A DNA stretch of 19,280 nt from Deltaproteobacteria bacterium (GTDB taxonomy: Bacteria > Desulfobacterota > Desulfobacteria > Desulfobacterales > JAFDHS01), in NCBI GenBank assembly GCA_019308655.1, contig JAFDHS010000001.1, forward strand, positions 1 through 19,280, given 5' to 3'. The stretch's first letter is position 1; the number at the start of each line of letters is the position of its first letter. The position numbers and the translations under genes were made by a program. Positions 1 to 7,286 of this stretch are shown piece after piece. The notes beneath the pieces were generated by a model. It was not told the DNA's origin. It saw nothing but the letters and a program-made list of their open reading frames with translations, and did not search any database.

Positions 1-1
1 C

Positions 2-553
2 ACCATCCTTACTGAAATTTTAAGAAAAAAAGGGATTGATATATCAGCGGACGAAGCCACGATTATGTGCCTGGGCATCTATGAAGACACCGGATCTTTC
101 ACTTTCTCATCCACTGTTGAAAAAGATTTCATTGCCGCCGGATTTCTTCTTTCAAAAGGGGCCAACCTGAATACCGTCTCAAATCTGATCTCAAGAGAGA
201 TAAGCCCGCAGCAAATCGCTCTCTTAAACGATATGCTTCAGTCTGCCGCCCATTACGGAATCAAGGGGGTTGATGTTGTGGTCAGCACCATATCAACCGA
301 ACAGTATGTGTCCGATTTTGCGTTTCTTGTTCAAAAAATGTTTAAAATGGAAAATCTCACCGCACTCTTTGTTATTGCACGCATGGGAAGCAAAATTCAT
401 ATTATCGCACGGAGCAGAGCAGCTGAAGCCGATGTCGGAGCGATTCTTACCCCCCTTGGCGGCGGGGGCCATGCCTGCCTTTGCCGCTTCAGCAAACATC
501 AAAAATATGACATTGGCCCAGACCCAGGAAAAATTGTTGAACGTCCTCTCTAA
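2..553 (+). CDS. DHH/DHHA1 part of a tRNA nucleotidyltransferase/poly(A) polymerase fusion (5' cut by window edge, frameshifted)
   Basis: This is the visible N-terminal half of a large fusion protein; the frame is open through the left edge, so the true start is outside the window. It encodes the later part of a DHH phosphoesterase domain (EDTGSF motif, codons from about nt 92) and then a DHHA1 domain with the RSRA stretch (nt 413-424) and the glycine-rich GGGGHA motif (nt 458-475). In the DHH family these parts bind a nucleotide or nucleic-acid end. Right after GGGGHA the reading leaves family-like sequence and ends at a stop at 551-553. Homologous sequence (AASANIK...) continues at once in the +1 frame, so this is one gene broken by the duplication at 473-480, not a complete protein. 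Whether the break is biological or a sequence error cannot be decided here. Confidence 0.85.
   Translation, partial: TILTEILRKKGIDISADEATIMCLGIYEDTGSFTFSSTVEKDFIAAGFLLSKGANLNTVSNLISREISPQQIALLNDMLQSAAHYGIKGVDVVVSTISTEQYVSDFAFLVQKMFKMENLTALFVIARMGSKIHIIARSRAAEADVGAILTPLGGGGHACLCRFSKHQKYDIGPDPGKIVERPL
473..480. other. 4-bp tandem duplication (GCCT x2) causing a frameshift
   Basis: GCCT at 473-476 is repeated directly at 477-480. Removing one copy restores the reading as GGGGHAFAASA, which is the normal DHHA1 motif running into its next strand, and joins frame 2 upstream with frame 3 downstream into a single open frame of 760 visible residues up to 2288. The upstream runs of C and G are read in the right frame (the GGGG motif is intact), so the slip lies exactly here. 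It may be a real slippage mutation or an assembly/read error. Confidence 0.88.
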
Positions 554-2288
554 AAAGATAAAACCGACGAAACTTGCCAGGGATCTCATGTCGTCTCCTC
601 CGATCACAATCAAGCCTGATGTTTCCTGCAAAGATGCCGGCAGTCTCTTAACTCGTTATAATATAAACGCTGTTCCGGTCACCGAAAGAACAGATGGGAA
701 AGATAAACTTACAGGCTTTATATCTCGCCAAATTATTGGAAAAGCCCTTTACCACATGTTAAAAGACGTTCCGGTTCGTGAATATATGACAACGGAGTTT
801 GCTTCCGTGGGGCCCGATGCGGATATTCCCGAAATCCAGGAAAAAATCATCTTAAATAAGCAACGTATTCTGCCGGTAATCGACAACGATAGAATCACAG
901 GCGTTATAACACGCACGGATCTCCTTAACTTTCTTGTTAACCGGGATCAAGAAAAAACCGGCGAATTACCCACTCGGCTTGACGAAACATCTCAAGCAAG
1001 AACAAGAGACGTTGCCGGTTTAATGAAAGAACGGCTTTCAGAACGTATTATCAATATCCTGAAAACCATAGGTGTCGCTGCAACTCAAAGCGGTTACGGC
1101 GTATATGTTGTGGGTGGTTTTGTACGCGATCTTTTTTTATCCAGAAAAAATGAAGACATCGACATTGTTATAGAAGGCGATGGGATAAACTTTGCTGAAA
1201 ACTATGCAACAATGACCGGCGCACACGTCCACTGTCATGAAAAATTCGGAACGGCAGTTATAAAATTTCCTGACGGATTCAAAGTTGATGTGGCATCTGC
1301 CAGACTTGAATATTATAAATTTCCGGCCGCTCTTCCCACAGTAGAGATGAGTTCAATAAAACTTGATCTTTTCCGGAGAGACTTTACCATGAATACGCTG
1401 GCCATCGCCCTTGACCCCGACCGATTCGGCATGTTAATCGATTTTTTTTCGGCACAAAGGGATATCAAGGAAAAAGCGATAAGGATTCTTCACAACTTAA
1501 GTTTTGTTGAAGATCCCACACGAGCATTTCGGGCCATAAGATTCGAGCAGCGTTTTGATTTTTCCATCGGAAAACTGACTTCAGGATTAATAAAAAACGC
1601 GGTTAAAATGGATTTTTTTAAACAACTCAGCGGTTTCAGGGTATTTAACGAACTGCGTCAGATTCTGGAAGAAGAAAACCCGACACCTGCAATCATAAGG
1701 CTTTCCGATTATGATCTGTTAGCGGTGATTCATCCTTCAATAAAGCTTGATGACAGACTTGTTTCAATACTTAATTCCGTTAAAAAAGTTCTCTCCTGGC
1801 ATGATTTGCTTTTTCTGGAAGAATCCTATATGAAGTGGGTTGTTTATTTTATGGTCCTTATCCGCCACTGTAATAAAAAAACGTCCGAGATGATCTGCAG
1901 CCGATTTGAAATTCAACCCCGATATCGAAAATATTTTTGCAAGGAACGTTTTAAGGCGGACAGTTGTATTGCCTGGCTGAAAAAAAATTTACAAATTAAA
2001 AACAGCACCCTTTACAGACAACTTTCAGGTTTCAAGACCGAACTTATCCTCTACATGATGGCAACGACAAAAGAGGAAGAAGCCAAGAAACTACTATCCC
2101 ATTACTTTATACAACTCAGAGGGATAAAAACTTTGGTCAGCGGTAATGATTTAAAAAAAATGGGGTTGGAACCCGGTCCCATCTATGGAGAAATTCTACA
2201 GTCAGTGTTGGATGCCAAGTTAAACGGTCAGCTAAAAACAAAAAAAGACGAGCTTGTTTTGGTACACAATTATGTTTCAAAAGTTTGA
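507..2288 (+). CDS. CBS-CBS-nucleotidyltransferase part of the tRNA nucleotidyltransferase/poly(A) polymerase fusion (downstream of frameshift)
   Basis: Continuation of the fusion protein in frame 3. Two CBS domains (about nt 588-740 and 774-936) are followed by a class II nucleotidyltransferase head and an RNA-binding tail to the stop at 2286-2288. The head shows GGFVRD (nt 1113-1130), the metal-binding pair in EDIDIV (Asp codons at nt 1155 and 1161), RRDFTMN (nt 1374-1394) and EDPTRAFRAIRF (nt 1509-1544). Such enzymes add CCA, or only C or A, to tRNA 3' ends, or poly(A) to RNA; sequence alone does not settle which. Aquifex and Geobacter-type bacteria are known to split these jobs, and the DHH-CBS fusion form belongs to that group. 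If the frameshift is real, an internal ATG (nt 507 or 588, the latter behind a weak AGGGA) could still make a polymerase without the DHH part. The ATG at 507 is only the first in-frame one after the break. Confidence 0.87.
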   Translation: MTLAQTQEKLLNVLSKKIKPTKLARDLMSSPPITIKPDVSCKDAGSLLTRYNINAVPVTERTDGKDKLTGFISRQIIGKALYHMLKDVPVREYMTTEFASVGPDADIPEIQEKIILNKQRILPVIDNDRITGVITRTDLLNFLVNRDQEKTGELPTRLDETSQARTRDVAGLMKERLSERIINILKTIGVAATQSGYGVYVVGGFVRDLFLSRKNEDIDIVIEGDGINFAENYATMTGAHVHCHEKFGTAVIKFPDGFKVDVASARLEYYKFPAALPTVEMSSIKLDLFRRDFTMNTLAIALDPDRFGMLIDFFSAQRDIKEKAIRILHNLSFVEDPTRAFRAIRFEQRFDFSIGKLTSGLIKNAVKMDFFKQLSGFRVFNELRQILEEENPTPAIIRLSDYDLLAVIHPSIKLDDRLVSILNSVKKVLSWHDLLFLEESYMKWVVYFMVLIRHCNKKTSEMICSRFEIQPRYRKYFCKERFKADSCIAWLKKNLQIKNSTLYRQLSGFKTELILYMMATTKEEEAKKLLSHYFIQLRGIKTLVSGNDLKKMGLEPGPIYGEILQSVLDAKLNGQLKTKKDELVLVHNYVSKV

Positions 2289-2958
2289 TCTGAATCAAAT
2301 ATTTGTAATGATCGTTCCTCTGCTTTTTGCCGTGACGGTCCATGAGGCGGCACACGGCTATGTTGCCTGGAAAATGGGAGACGATACCGCCAAACGGGCC
2401 GGCAGACTGACTTTAAATCCCATTAAGCATCTTGATTTTATCGGTTCCTTTCTCCTGCCGATCATTCTCAAGCTTTCAGGATCACCGGTTCTGTTTGGGT
2501 ATGCAAAACCGGTACCGGTTAATTTTGCAAATCTCCGTGATTATCGCAAAGGTACGATTTATGTTGCATCTGCCGGTGTTGCAGCCAATATGGTTTTAGC
2601 GATTATTTCAAGTATCTTTTTTCAAATTATGCTGCACCTTGGAGATTTGTGGTTCGATTCCATACTCAGACCTGTTCTGTTGGATCTTTTTCTCATTCTC
2701 GGATATAGTGTTGTAATTAATCTGGTTCTGGCGATTTTTAACCTTATACCGATTCCGCCTTTAGACGGCAGCAGAATCCTGGCCGTATTTCTGCCCATGC
2801 CTTTAAGGGCTAAATTTGAACGGCTTGAACCCTTTGGCATGCTGATCATAATTGTATTGCTCATGATAAATGCACTAAGCTTTTTAATTTCATTTTTTTT
2901 AACCCCTTTGCTGATTCTTTTGCTGGGAAACAGAGGAATTGCATTTATTTTTGGGTAG
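2272..2958 (+). CDS. Site-2 protease family (M50) integral membrane zinc metalloprotease
   Basis: A 228-residue membrane protein of the short SpoIVFB/RseP-like M50 family found widely in bacteria. The first hydrophobic segment (residues 10-30) carries the zinc motif HEAAH (24-28). A second conserved block ends in PPLDG (Asp165), the third zinc ligand, and four or more further hydrophobic segments surround these. Such proteases cut substrates inside or at the membrane; the substrate here is unknown. I chose the ATG at 2272 because the family starts about 20 residues before the HExxH; an in-frame TTG at 2254 would add six residues. The start overlaps the end of the upstream nucleotidyltransferase gene by 17 bases, so the two are probably translationally coupled. 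The neighbours (tRNA end-adding enzyme, trpS) give no clear functional link. Confidence 0.92.
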   Translation: MFQKFDLNQIFVMIVPLLFAVTVHEAAHGYVAWKMGDDTAKRAGRLTLNPIKHLDFIGSFLLPIILKLSGSPVLFGYAKPVPVNFANLRDYRKGTIYVASAGVAANMVLAIISSIFFQIMLHLGDLWFDSILRPVLLDLFLILGYSVVINLVLAIFNLIPIPPLDGSRILAVFLPMPLRAKFERLEPFGMLIIIVLLMINALSFLISFFLTPLLILLLGNRGIAFIFG

Positions 2959-2995
2959 TTACATTTTTGATAGTTTTATAAAGGAGATTTTTTGA

Positions 2996-3985
2996 ATGAC
3001 CGCAAAAAAAAAACGTATATTAAGCGGAATGCGCCCAACAGGACCGCTTCATCTGGGCAACCTGTACGGTGCTCTTGCCAACTGGATAAAGATGCAGGAA
3101 GAATATGACTGTTTTTTCTTCATTGCCGACTGGCACGCTTTGACCAGCAGCTATGAAGATACCGGTTCCATTGCGGATTATGTCAGGCAGATGATAATAG
3201 ACTGGCTGAGTGCCGGGCTTTCACCCGAAAAAAGCACCATCTTTGTTCAGTCACACATAAAAGAGCATGCGGAACTCTTTCTGCTGCTTTCCATGATAAC
3301 TCCCACATCGTGGCTGGAACGAAACCCCACGTACAAGGACCAGATTACACAATTGAGCAACAAAGATCTTTCAACGTATGGTTTTTTGGGTTATCCCGTA
3401 CTCATGGCGGCAGATATCATTATTTATAAAGCCGATGGTGTCCCTGTGGGTGTGGATCAGGTTCCCCATACCGAAATCACACGGGAGATCGCCAGACGCT
3501 TTAACAATTTTTACGGAAAGGTATTCCCGGAACCGGAAGCTATTTTAACCCAAACCCCCAAAATACTCGGCATAGACCGCCGTAAAATGAGCAAAAGCTA
3601 TGATAATGCCATCTATTTATCAGATACGCCCAACGATATAAAATCCAAGGTTTCCCGAATGATTACCGACCCTCAACGGGCAAGAAAAAGCGACCCGGGC
3701 AATCCTGATGTCTGTAATGTTTTTGAATTTCACAAACTATACACCGACGATCAAACGATAAATGAAATTAATGAGCAATGCCGCTGTGCTCAAATCGGCT
3801 GTGTGGACTGTAAAAAGATAATGGCTGAAAACCTTATAGAGGCACTTGGTCCGATCAATGAAAAACGAAAATATTACGAGGCCAGGCCCGAGATCGTTGA
3901 AGAAATCATCGTAACCGGAACCGACAAGGCAAGAAGAGTGGCCCGGAAGACCATGGAAGAGGTCAGATCCGCTATAAAAATATAG
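2996..3985 (+). CDS. trpS: Tryptophanyl-tRNA synthetase, probable iron-sulfur type
   Basis: A 329-residue class I aminoacyl-tRNA synthetase that charges tRNA-Trp with tryptophan in the cytoplasm (E. coli TrpRS is 334 residues). The N-terminal Rossmann fold shows the HIGH-like PLHLGN and the signature GMRPTG; KMSKS is at residues 197-201. The C-terminal part has cysteines at 240, 262, 264, 269 and 272. Their pattern C-x21-C-x6-C-x2-C is one residue shorter than the C-x22-C-x6-C-x2-C that binds a [4Fe-4S] cluster in Thermotoga maritima TrpRS, so a cluster near the anticodon-binding region is likely but inferred. The start is fixed by AAGGAG at 2981-2986, nine bases before the ATG. It follows the protease gene by 37 bases and ends convergently with rplQ. 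Confidence 0.97.
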   Translation: MTAKKKRILSGMRPTGPLHLGNLYGALANWIKMQEEYDCFFFIADWHALTSSYEDTGSIADYVRQMIIDWLSAGLSPEKSTIFVQSHIKEHAELFLLLSMITPTSWLERNPTYKDQITQLSNKDLSTYGFLGYPVLMAADIIIYKADGVPVGVDQVPHTEITREIARRFNNFYGKVFPEPEAILTQTPKILGIDRRKMSKSYDNAIYLSDTPNDIKSKVSRMITDPQRARKSDPGNPDVCNVFEFHKLYTDDQTINEINEQCRCAQIGCVDCKKIMAENLIEALGPINEKRKYYEARPEIVEEIIVTGTDKARRVARKTMEEVRSAIKI

Positions 3986-4008
3986 ATAGCTGACTGGGGA
4001 ACCTGAAT

Positions 4009-4029
4009 GGGCGATCACAAGGATCGCCC
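4009..4029. repeat. GGGCGATC palindrome, probable dispersed (REP-like) repeat
   Basis: A perfect 8-bp inverted repeat (4009-4016 with 4022-4029, loop of five) lies 23 bases after the trpS stop. No T-run follows it on either strand, so it is not itself a standard terminator. GC-rich palindromes of the type TAGGGGCGA...TCGCCC are scattered in many bacterial genomes, and this resembles them. Only one copy is in the window, so the repeat nature is inference. Confidence 0.55.
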
Positions 4030-4052
4030 CTACAAACAAGCATCAACATAAA

Positions 4053-4094
4053 AAAAAGCCCTTTTTCCTTGTTAAAATAAAGAAAGGGCTTTTT
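4053..4094. terminator. Bidirectional rho-independent terminator between trpS and rplQ
   Basis: A 12-bp inverted repeat, AAAAAGCCCTTT (4053-4064) and AAAGGGCTTTTT (4083-4094), with an 18-base loop that can pair two further bases. It gives a GGGC core followed by a T-run on both strands. It is placed to end trpS transcription on the plus strand and the whole ribosomal cluster (after rplQ) on the minus strand. Confidence 0.85.
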
Positions 4095-4129
4095 AAATGA
4101 AGTCAATAAACGGCTCATCAAGGCTTATC

Positions 4130-4555
4130 TTATGCCAAGTTTTCTTCCTGTTGCTTATTCTCTATGACAGGTTTATCTTTCTTTTTACCGCCACTGACTT
4201 TTGAAGAAACCAGTTCAATCATAGACACAAGCGCGGCATCACCCGGCCGCCTGCCAAGCTTGGTAATTCTTGTATAACCACCGGATACAATACCAAATCT
4301 TTCAACAGCTTCTTCAAACAATTTATGGACGATATCTTTCTCCCTTATTATGGAAAGGGCCTGGCGTCTTGCATGCAGATCCCCCCGTTTTGCAAGGGTT
4401 ATAATTTGGTCTGCCCAGCGGCGCAATTCCTTTGCTTTGGCATCAGTAGTTTTTATGCGATCATGTTTAAATAAAGATGTAACCATGTTCCTGAACATGG
4501 CATTCCTGTGGCTAGCCGTTTTGTTTAATTTTAAACCGGATTTTCGGTGTCTCAT
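4130..4555 (-). CDS. rplQ: 50S ribosomal protein L17
   Basis: L17, 141 residues (E. coli 127), binds 23S rRNA near the exit tunnel side of the 50S subunit. The start MRHRKSGLKLNKTASHR is the family signature, and the core to about residue 115 is typical. The extra length is a lysine- and glutamate-rich tail that is probably disordered. It is the last gene of the cluster, 28 bases after rpoA, as in most bacteria. AAAGGA upstream of its ATG serves as ribosome binding site. The shared terminator at 4053-4094 follows the stop. Confidence 0.98.
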   Translation of the reverse strand: MRHRKSGLKLNKTASHRNAMFRNMVTSLFKHDRIKTTDAKAKELRRWADQIITLAKRGDLHARRQALSIIREKDIVHKLFEEAVERFGIVSGGYTRITKLGRRPGDAALVSMIELVSSKVSGGKKKDKPVIENKQQEENLA

Positions 4556-4583
4556 AGAATCGCCTATTCTGTTCCTTTAGTTT

Positions 4584-5612
4584 TTAAAGCTCCCCTTCCC
4601 CCATGCCCTCCTCGGGAGGCACAAATCCTTCCAGTGTCATCCCAAGAGAAAGACCCATTTCACTTAGGACCTCTTTAATTTCATTCAAAGACTTTCTGCC
4701 AAAGTTTTTTGTCTTAAGCATCTCACTTTCAGACTTTTGGACCAGTTGATAAATTTTGTGTATACTGGCATTCTTCAAACAATTAGCGCTCCGGACAGAA
4801 AGTTCAAGCTCTTCAACATTTCTATAAAGGTTCTCATTAAAAAGCGATGCCTCTTCCTCTTCAGGTTTTTCGACCGGTTCCGGTTCAAGACCTTCATCAA
4901 AATTGATAAAAATAGTCATCTGCTCTTTTAATATCTTTGCCGCATAAGCAACAGCATCCTCGGGAGAAATACTTCCATCCGTCCAGACCTCTAACGTAAG
5001 CTTATCATAGTCGGTTTTCTGGCCGACCCGAGCATTACCCACAATAGAGTTTACTCGTTTAATGGGTGAAAAAACAGCATCAATAGGCAATGTGCCCACA
5101 GGTGCGTTTTCATCCTTATTGGCTTCAGATAGAGAGTAACCTTTTTCCACTTTGACCGCCATGGTCATTTTCAAAGGGACATCGGAGGTAATCGTTGCGA
5201 TGTGCGACTCCGGATTCAATATTTCAACTTTCCCATCATCACTAATTATATCACCAGCCGTAACGATGGTCTCCCCTTTTGCATCAATTCGTATGGTTTT
5301 GTATTCAGGTTCTGAATCAGTAACCTTCAGGCGAACTTCCTTTAAGTTCAGGATAATTTCGGAAACATCTTCCAAAACGCCTGGAATAACACTGAACTCA
5401 TGCATAACCGTATCAAATTTTACAGATACTATGGCCGCGCCATGAAGAGAAGAAAGTATTATCCGTCTTAAAGCATTCCCAATAGTTATGCCGAATCCTC
5501 TTTCCAGGGGTTCGCAAACAAATTTCCCATAAGAAGGAGTACTGGTTACCAGAACCTCTTCGGGCGTTATCATCTCCCGCCAGTTCATGTACATAAGTTC
5601 ATTTGATGACAT
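4584..5612 (-). CDS. rpoA: DNA-directed RNA polymerase subunit alpha
   Basis: Alpha subunit, 342 residues (E. coli 329). The N-terminal domain (to about residue 235) dimerises and assembles beta and beta'; ERGFGITIGNALRRIILSS near residues 38-56 is the classic dimer signature. An acidic linker (EPVEKPEEEE) leads to the C-terminal domain, which binds UP-element DNA and activators. VRSANCL is present, with Arg274 at the place of the DNA-contacting Arg265 of E. coli. A short acidic, glycine-rich tail ends the protein. Start at the ATG with GGAG ten bases upstream; an internal ATG at codon 7 is a less likely alternative. It lies 151 bases after rpsD, the second-longest gap in the cluster. Confidence 0.98.
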   Translation of the reverse strand: MSSNELMYMNWREMITPEEVLVTSTPSYGKFVCEPLERGFGITIGNALRRIILSSLHGAAIVSVKFDTVMHEFSVIPGVLEDVSEIILNLKEVRLKVTDSEPEYKTIRIDAKGETIVTAGDIISDDGKVEILNPESHIATITSDVPLKMTMAVKVEKGYSLSEANKDENAPVGTLPIDAVFSPIKRVNSIVGNARVGQKTDYDKLTLEVWTDGSISPEDAVAYAAKILKEQMTIFINFDEGLEPEPVEKPEEEEASLFNENLYRNVEELELSVRSANCLKNASIHKIYQLVQKSESEMLKTKNFGRKSLNEIKEVLSEMGLSLGMTLEGFVPPEEGMGEGEL

Positions 5613-5669
5613 TTTTTTGTAACTCCAGAATTATTTCAGAGGAAGTCCGAACGGATATCATACTTGATC

Positions 5670-5698
5670 TATATAAAATATCATAAGATTTAACACAA
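5670..5698 (-). promoter_or_regulatory. Weak promoter candidate upstream of rpoA
   Basis: On the minus strand TTGTGT (5693-5698) and TATATA (5670-5675) are separated by 17 bases inside the AT-rich rpsD-rpoA gap. Both boxes match the sigma-70 consensus (TTGACA, TATAAT) at four of six positions. The spacing and location fit an internal promoter for rpoA-rplQ, but AT-rich DNA gives such matches by chance. Confidence 0.25.
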
Positions 5699-5723
5699 AG
5701 ATTACCGATTAATTTTTCAGGAA

Positions 5724-5734
5724 GGGCAGTGCCC
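5724..5734. other. Small GGGC hairpin after rpsD
   Basis: GGGCAGTGCCC forms a 4-bp stem with a 3-base loop 29 bases beyond the rpsD stop, next to a second weak stem on the minus strand (GCTG-N6-CAGC). There is no T-run behind either, so this is not a normal terminator. It might be an RNA-processing or pausing signal, or a worn repeat. Confidence 0.25.
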
Positions 5735-5763
5735 GACTCGCTGTATATCCAGCTTTTTTTGTC

Positions 5764-6390
5764 TTATTTGGAATAAAGTTCAACGATCAACTGCTCTTTA
5801 ATCGGCATAGCAATATCTTCTCGCACCGGCAGAACCTTAATGGTTCCTTTTTGTTGCTCTTTCTCCAGTTCAAGCCACGGTGGAATGCCTCTTCGAATAA
5901 CAGCATCAAGTGAATCAGCTATAAATTGATTTTTTTTACTTTTTTCACTGACTTCAATAACATCACCGACTTTAATAAGACAGGAAGGTATATTAACTTT
6001 TTTACCATTTAAAAGAAAATGATTGTGTTTTACAAAATGACGGCCCTGGGTTCGTGAATTAACAAAGCCAAGTCGGTAAACAACATTATCAAGACGACGT
6101 TCAAGAGAAACAAGAAGATTCGTACCTGTTATACCGGCCTGTTTATCGGCTCTGTCAAAAAAAAGATGAAACTGTTTTTCTGAAAGACCGTAAATACGTT
6201 TTACCTTCTGTTTTTCACGAAGCTGAATCCCGTAATCGGAAAATTTTACGCGTCGCTGGCCATGTTGCCCTGGAGCATAACTACGCCTATCAAATGCACA
6301 TTTATCAGAATAGCAGCGATCTCCTTTAAGAAACAACTTCATATTTTCACGTCGGCATAACCGACATACCGAATCTCTATACCTTGCCAA
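5764..6390 (-). CDS. rpsD: 30S ribosomal protein S4 (zinc-binding form)
   Basis: S4, 208 residues (E. coli 206), a primary 16S rRNA binder that starts assembly of the 30S body. Cysteines 9, 12, 26 and 31 form the C-x2-C-x13-C-x4-C zinc site of the C+ type, which E. coli lacks. YAPGQHGQRR and the S4 RNA-binding fold around residues 95-160 (SLERRLDNVVYRLGF) are typical. The start is TTG (6388-6390), giving MARYRDS as in homologues; AGGAGG at 6399-6404 lies eight bases upstream and no nearby ATG fits. It follows rpsK by 91 bases. In other bacteria S4 represses its own operon; no proven leader is visible here. Confidence 0.98.
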   Translation of the reverse strand: MARYRDSVCRLCRRENMKLFLKGDRCYSDKCAFDRRSYAPGQHGQRRVKFSDYGIQLREKQKVKRIYGLSEKQFHLFFDRADKQAGITGTNLLVSLERRLDNVVYRLGFVNSRTQGRHFVKHNHFLLNGKKVNIPSCLIKVGDVIEVSEKSKKNQFIADSLDAVIRRGIPPWLELEKEQQKGTIKVLPVREDIAMPIKEQLIVELYSK

Positions 6391-6398
6391 ATCTTCTT

Positions 6399-6404
6399 CC
6401 TCCT
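6399..6404 (-). promoter_or_regulatory. Ribosome binding site of rpsD (TTG start)
   Basis: A perfect AGGAGG on the minus strand, eight bases before the TTG start at 6390. It decides this start. Confidence 0.85.
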
Positions 6405-6451
6405 TTAAACTATTTCGGCCTTATAACTATCTTCAGCTCACTTTTAACTTT

Positions 6452-6468
6452 CCCGGTGTTTATCCGGG
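6452..6468. other. Hairpin in the rpsK-rpsD gap
   Basis: CCCGG (6452-6456) and CCGGG (6464-6468) can pair around a 7-base loop in the 91-base gap just after the rpsK stop. There is no T-run. It could be a processing or S4-linked regulatory structure, but nothing beyond the pairing supports this. Confidence 0.25.
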
Positions 6469-6481
6469 TCAGGTAAAGATA

Positions 6482-6868
6482 TTAAACTCTGCGTCTCTTT
6501 GGAGGCCTGCAACCATTATGAGGTATAGGGGTTACATCTTTTATCATCATAATAGTAAACCCCGCTGCCTGCAAAGACCTGAGCGCGGATTCCCGGCCTG
6601 CTCCAGGGCCTTTAACATATACTTCTACATTTTTCATGCCGTGTTCCATTGCTTTTTTGGCGGCGTCATCTGCTGCAAGCTGGGCGGCAAAAGGGGTACT
6701 TTTTCTAGACCCCTTGAAGCCTTGTATGCCGGCACTTGACCAAGCCACAACATTCCCGGAAGGGTCAGTGATTGTCACAATTGTATTATTAAAGGTAGAC
6801 TGAATATGTACCACGCCATTTAAGATATTTTTTCTTACTTTTTTTTTTGTACGGGTTCTTTTCGCCAT
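6482..6868 (-). CDS. rpsK: 30S ribosomal protein S11
   Basis: S11, 128 residues (E. coli 129), sits on the 30S platform and helps shape the mRNA exit site. The family blocks are all present: VVHIQSTFNNTIVTITD near residue 20, WSSAGIQGFKGSRKSTPFA in the middle, and the C-terminal NGCRPPKRRRV that ends nearly every bacterial S11. An ATG start with AGGA eight bases upstream agrees with homologues. It lies 27 bases after rpsM in the alpha-type part of the cluster. Confidence 0.98.
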   Translation of the reverse strand: MAKRTRTKKKVRKNILNGVVHIQSTFNNTIVTITDPSGNVVAWSSAGIQGFKGSRKSTPFAAQLAADDAAKKAMEHGMKNVEVYVKGPGAGRESALRSLQAAGFTIMMIKDVTPIPHNGCRPPKRRRV

Positions 6869-6895
6869 GTGTAAAGTCCTAACTCTCCTGTTTAT

Positions 6896-7279
6896 TTACT
6901 TCTTTTTAACGGCGCCTTTCTTCTTAATGGCTGATTTTTTAGGCCCCTTACGCGTCCTAGCATTGGTACTTGTCCGCTGTCCCCGAACCGGTAATGACCT
7001 GCGATGGCGAAGCCCGCGGTAACATCCCAAGTCCATTAACCGTTTAATGTTCATGGAAACTTCCGTGCGAAGTTCACCTTCTACTTTGAATTCATTATCA
7101 ATTACCTTGCGTATATCGTTGATCTCGGTTTCTGATAGTTGATCCGTCTTCAAGCTATGATCAATATTCAGTTTTGAGAGTATACGTTTTGAAATGCTTG
7201 GACCAATCCCATAAATATAGGTAAGTCCTACTTCAATCCGCTTATTTCTAGGCAAATCAACACCGGAAATTCTTGCCAA
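6896..7279 (-). CDS. rpsM: 30S ribosomal protein S13
   Basis: S13, 127 residues (E. coli 118), lies in the 30S head and contacts the 50S subunit and P-site tRNA. MARISGVDLPRNKRIEVGL at the N terminus and the RHRRSLPVRGQRT block near residue 92-104 are signatures. The lysine-rich end is longer than in E. coli and would point toward the tRNA. It starts with TTG (7277-7279) behind a perfect AGGAGG that directly follows the rpmJ stop. No ATG fits the conserved N terminus. Confidence 0.98.
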   Translation of the reverse strand: MARISGVDLPRNKRIEVGLTYIYGIGPSISKRILSKLNIDHSLKTDQLSETEINDIRKVIDNEFKVEGELRTEVSMNIKRLMDLGCYRGLRHRRSLPVRGQRTSTNARTRKGPKKSAIKKKGAVKKK

Positions 7280-7286
7280 AGCCTAT

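Noticed and set aside
270..480. Upstream extension of the frame-3 open reading over the DHHA1 region
   Set aside because: The frame-2 reading there carries the family motifs; the frame-3 reading becomes family-like only after 480.
473..480. Programmed +1 frameshift
   Set aside because: There is no slippery codon with a stop or stimulator as in known cases; an exact GCCT duplication explains the shift more simply.
293..631. 112-codon minus-strand frame in the DHH gene
   Set aside because: It lies antisense to well-conserved DHHA1 sequence and looks like a shadow frame.
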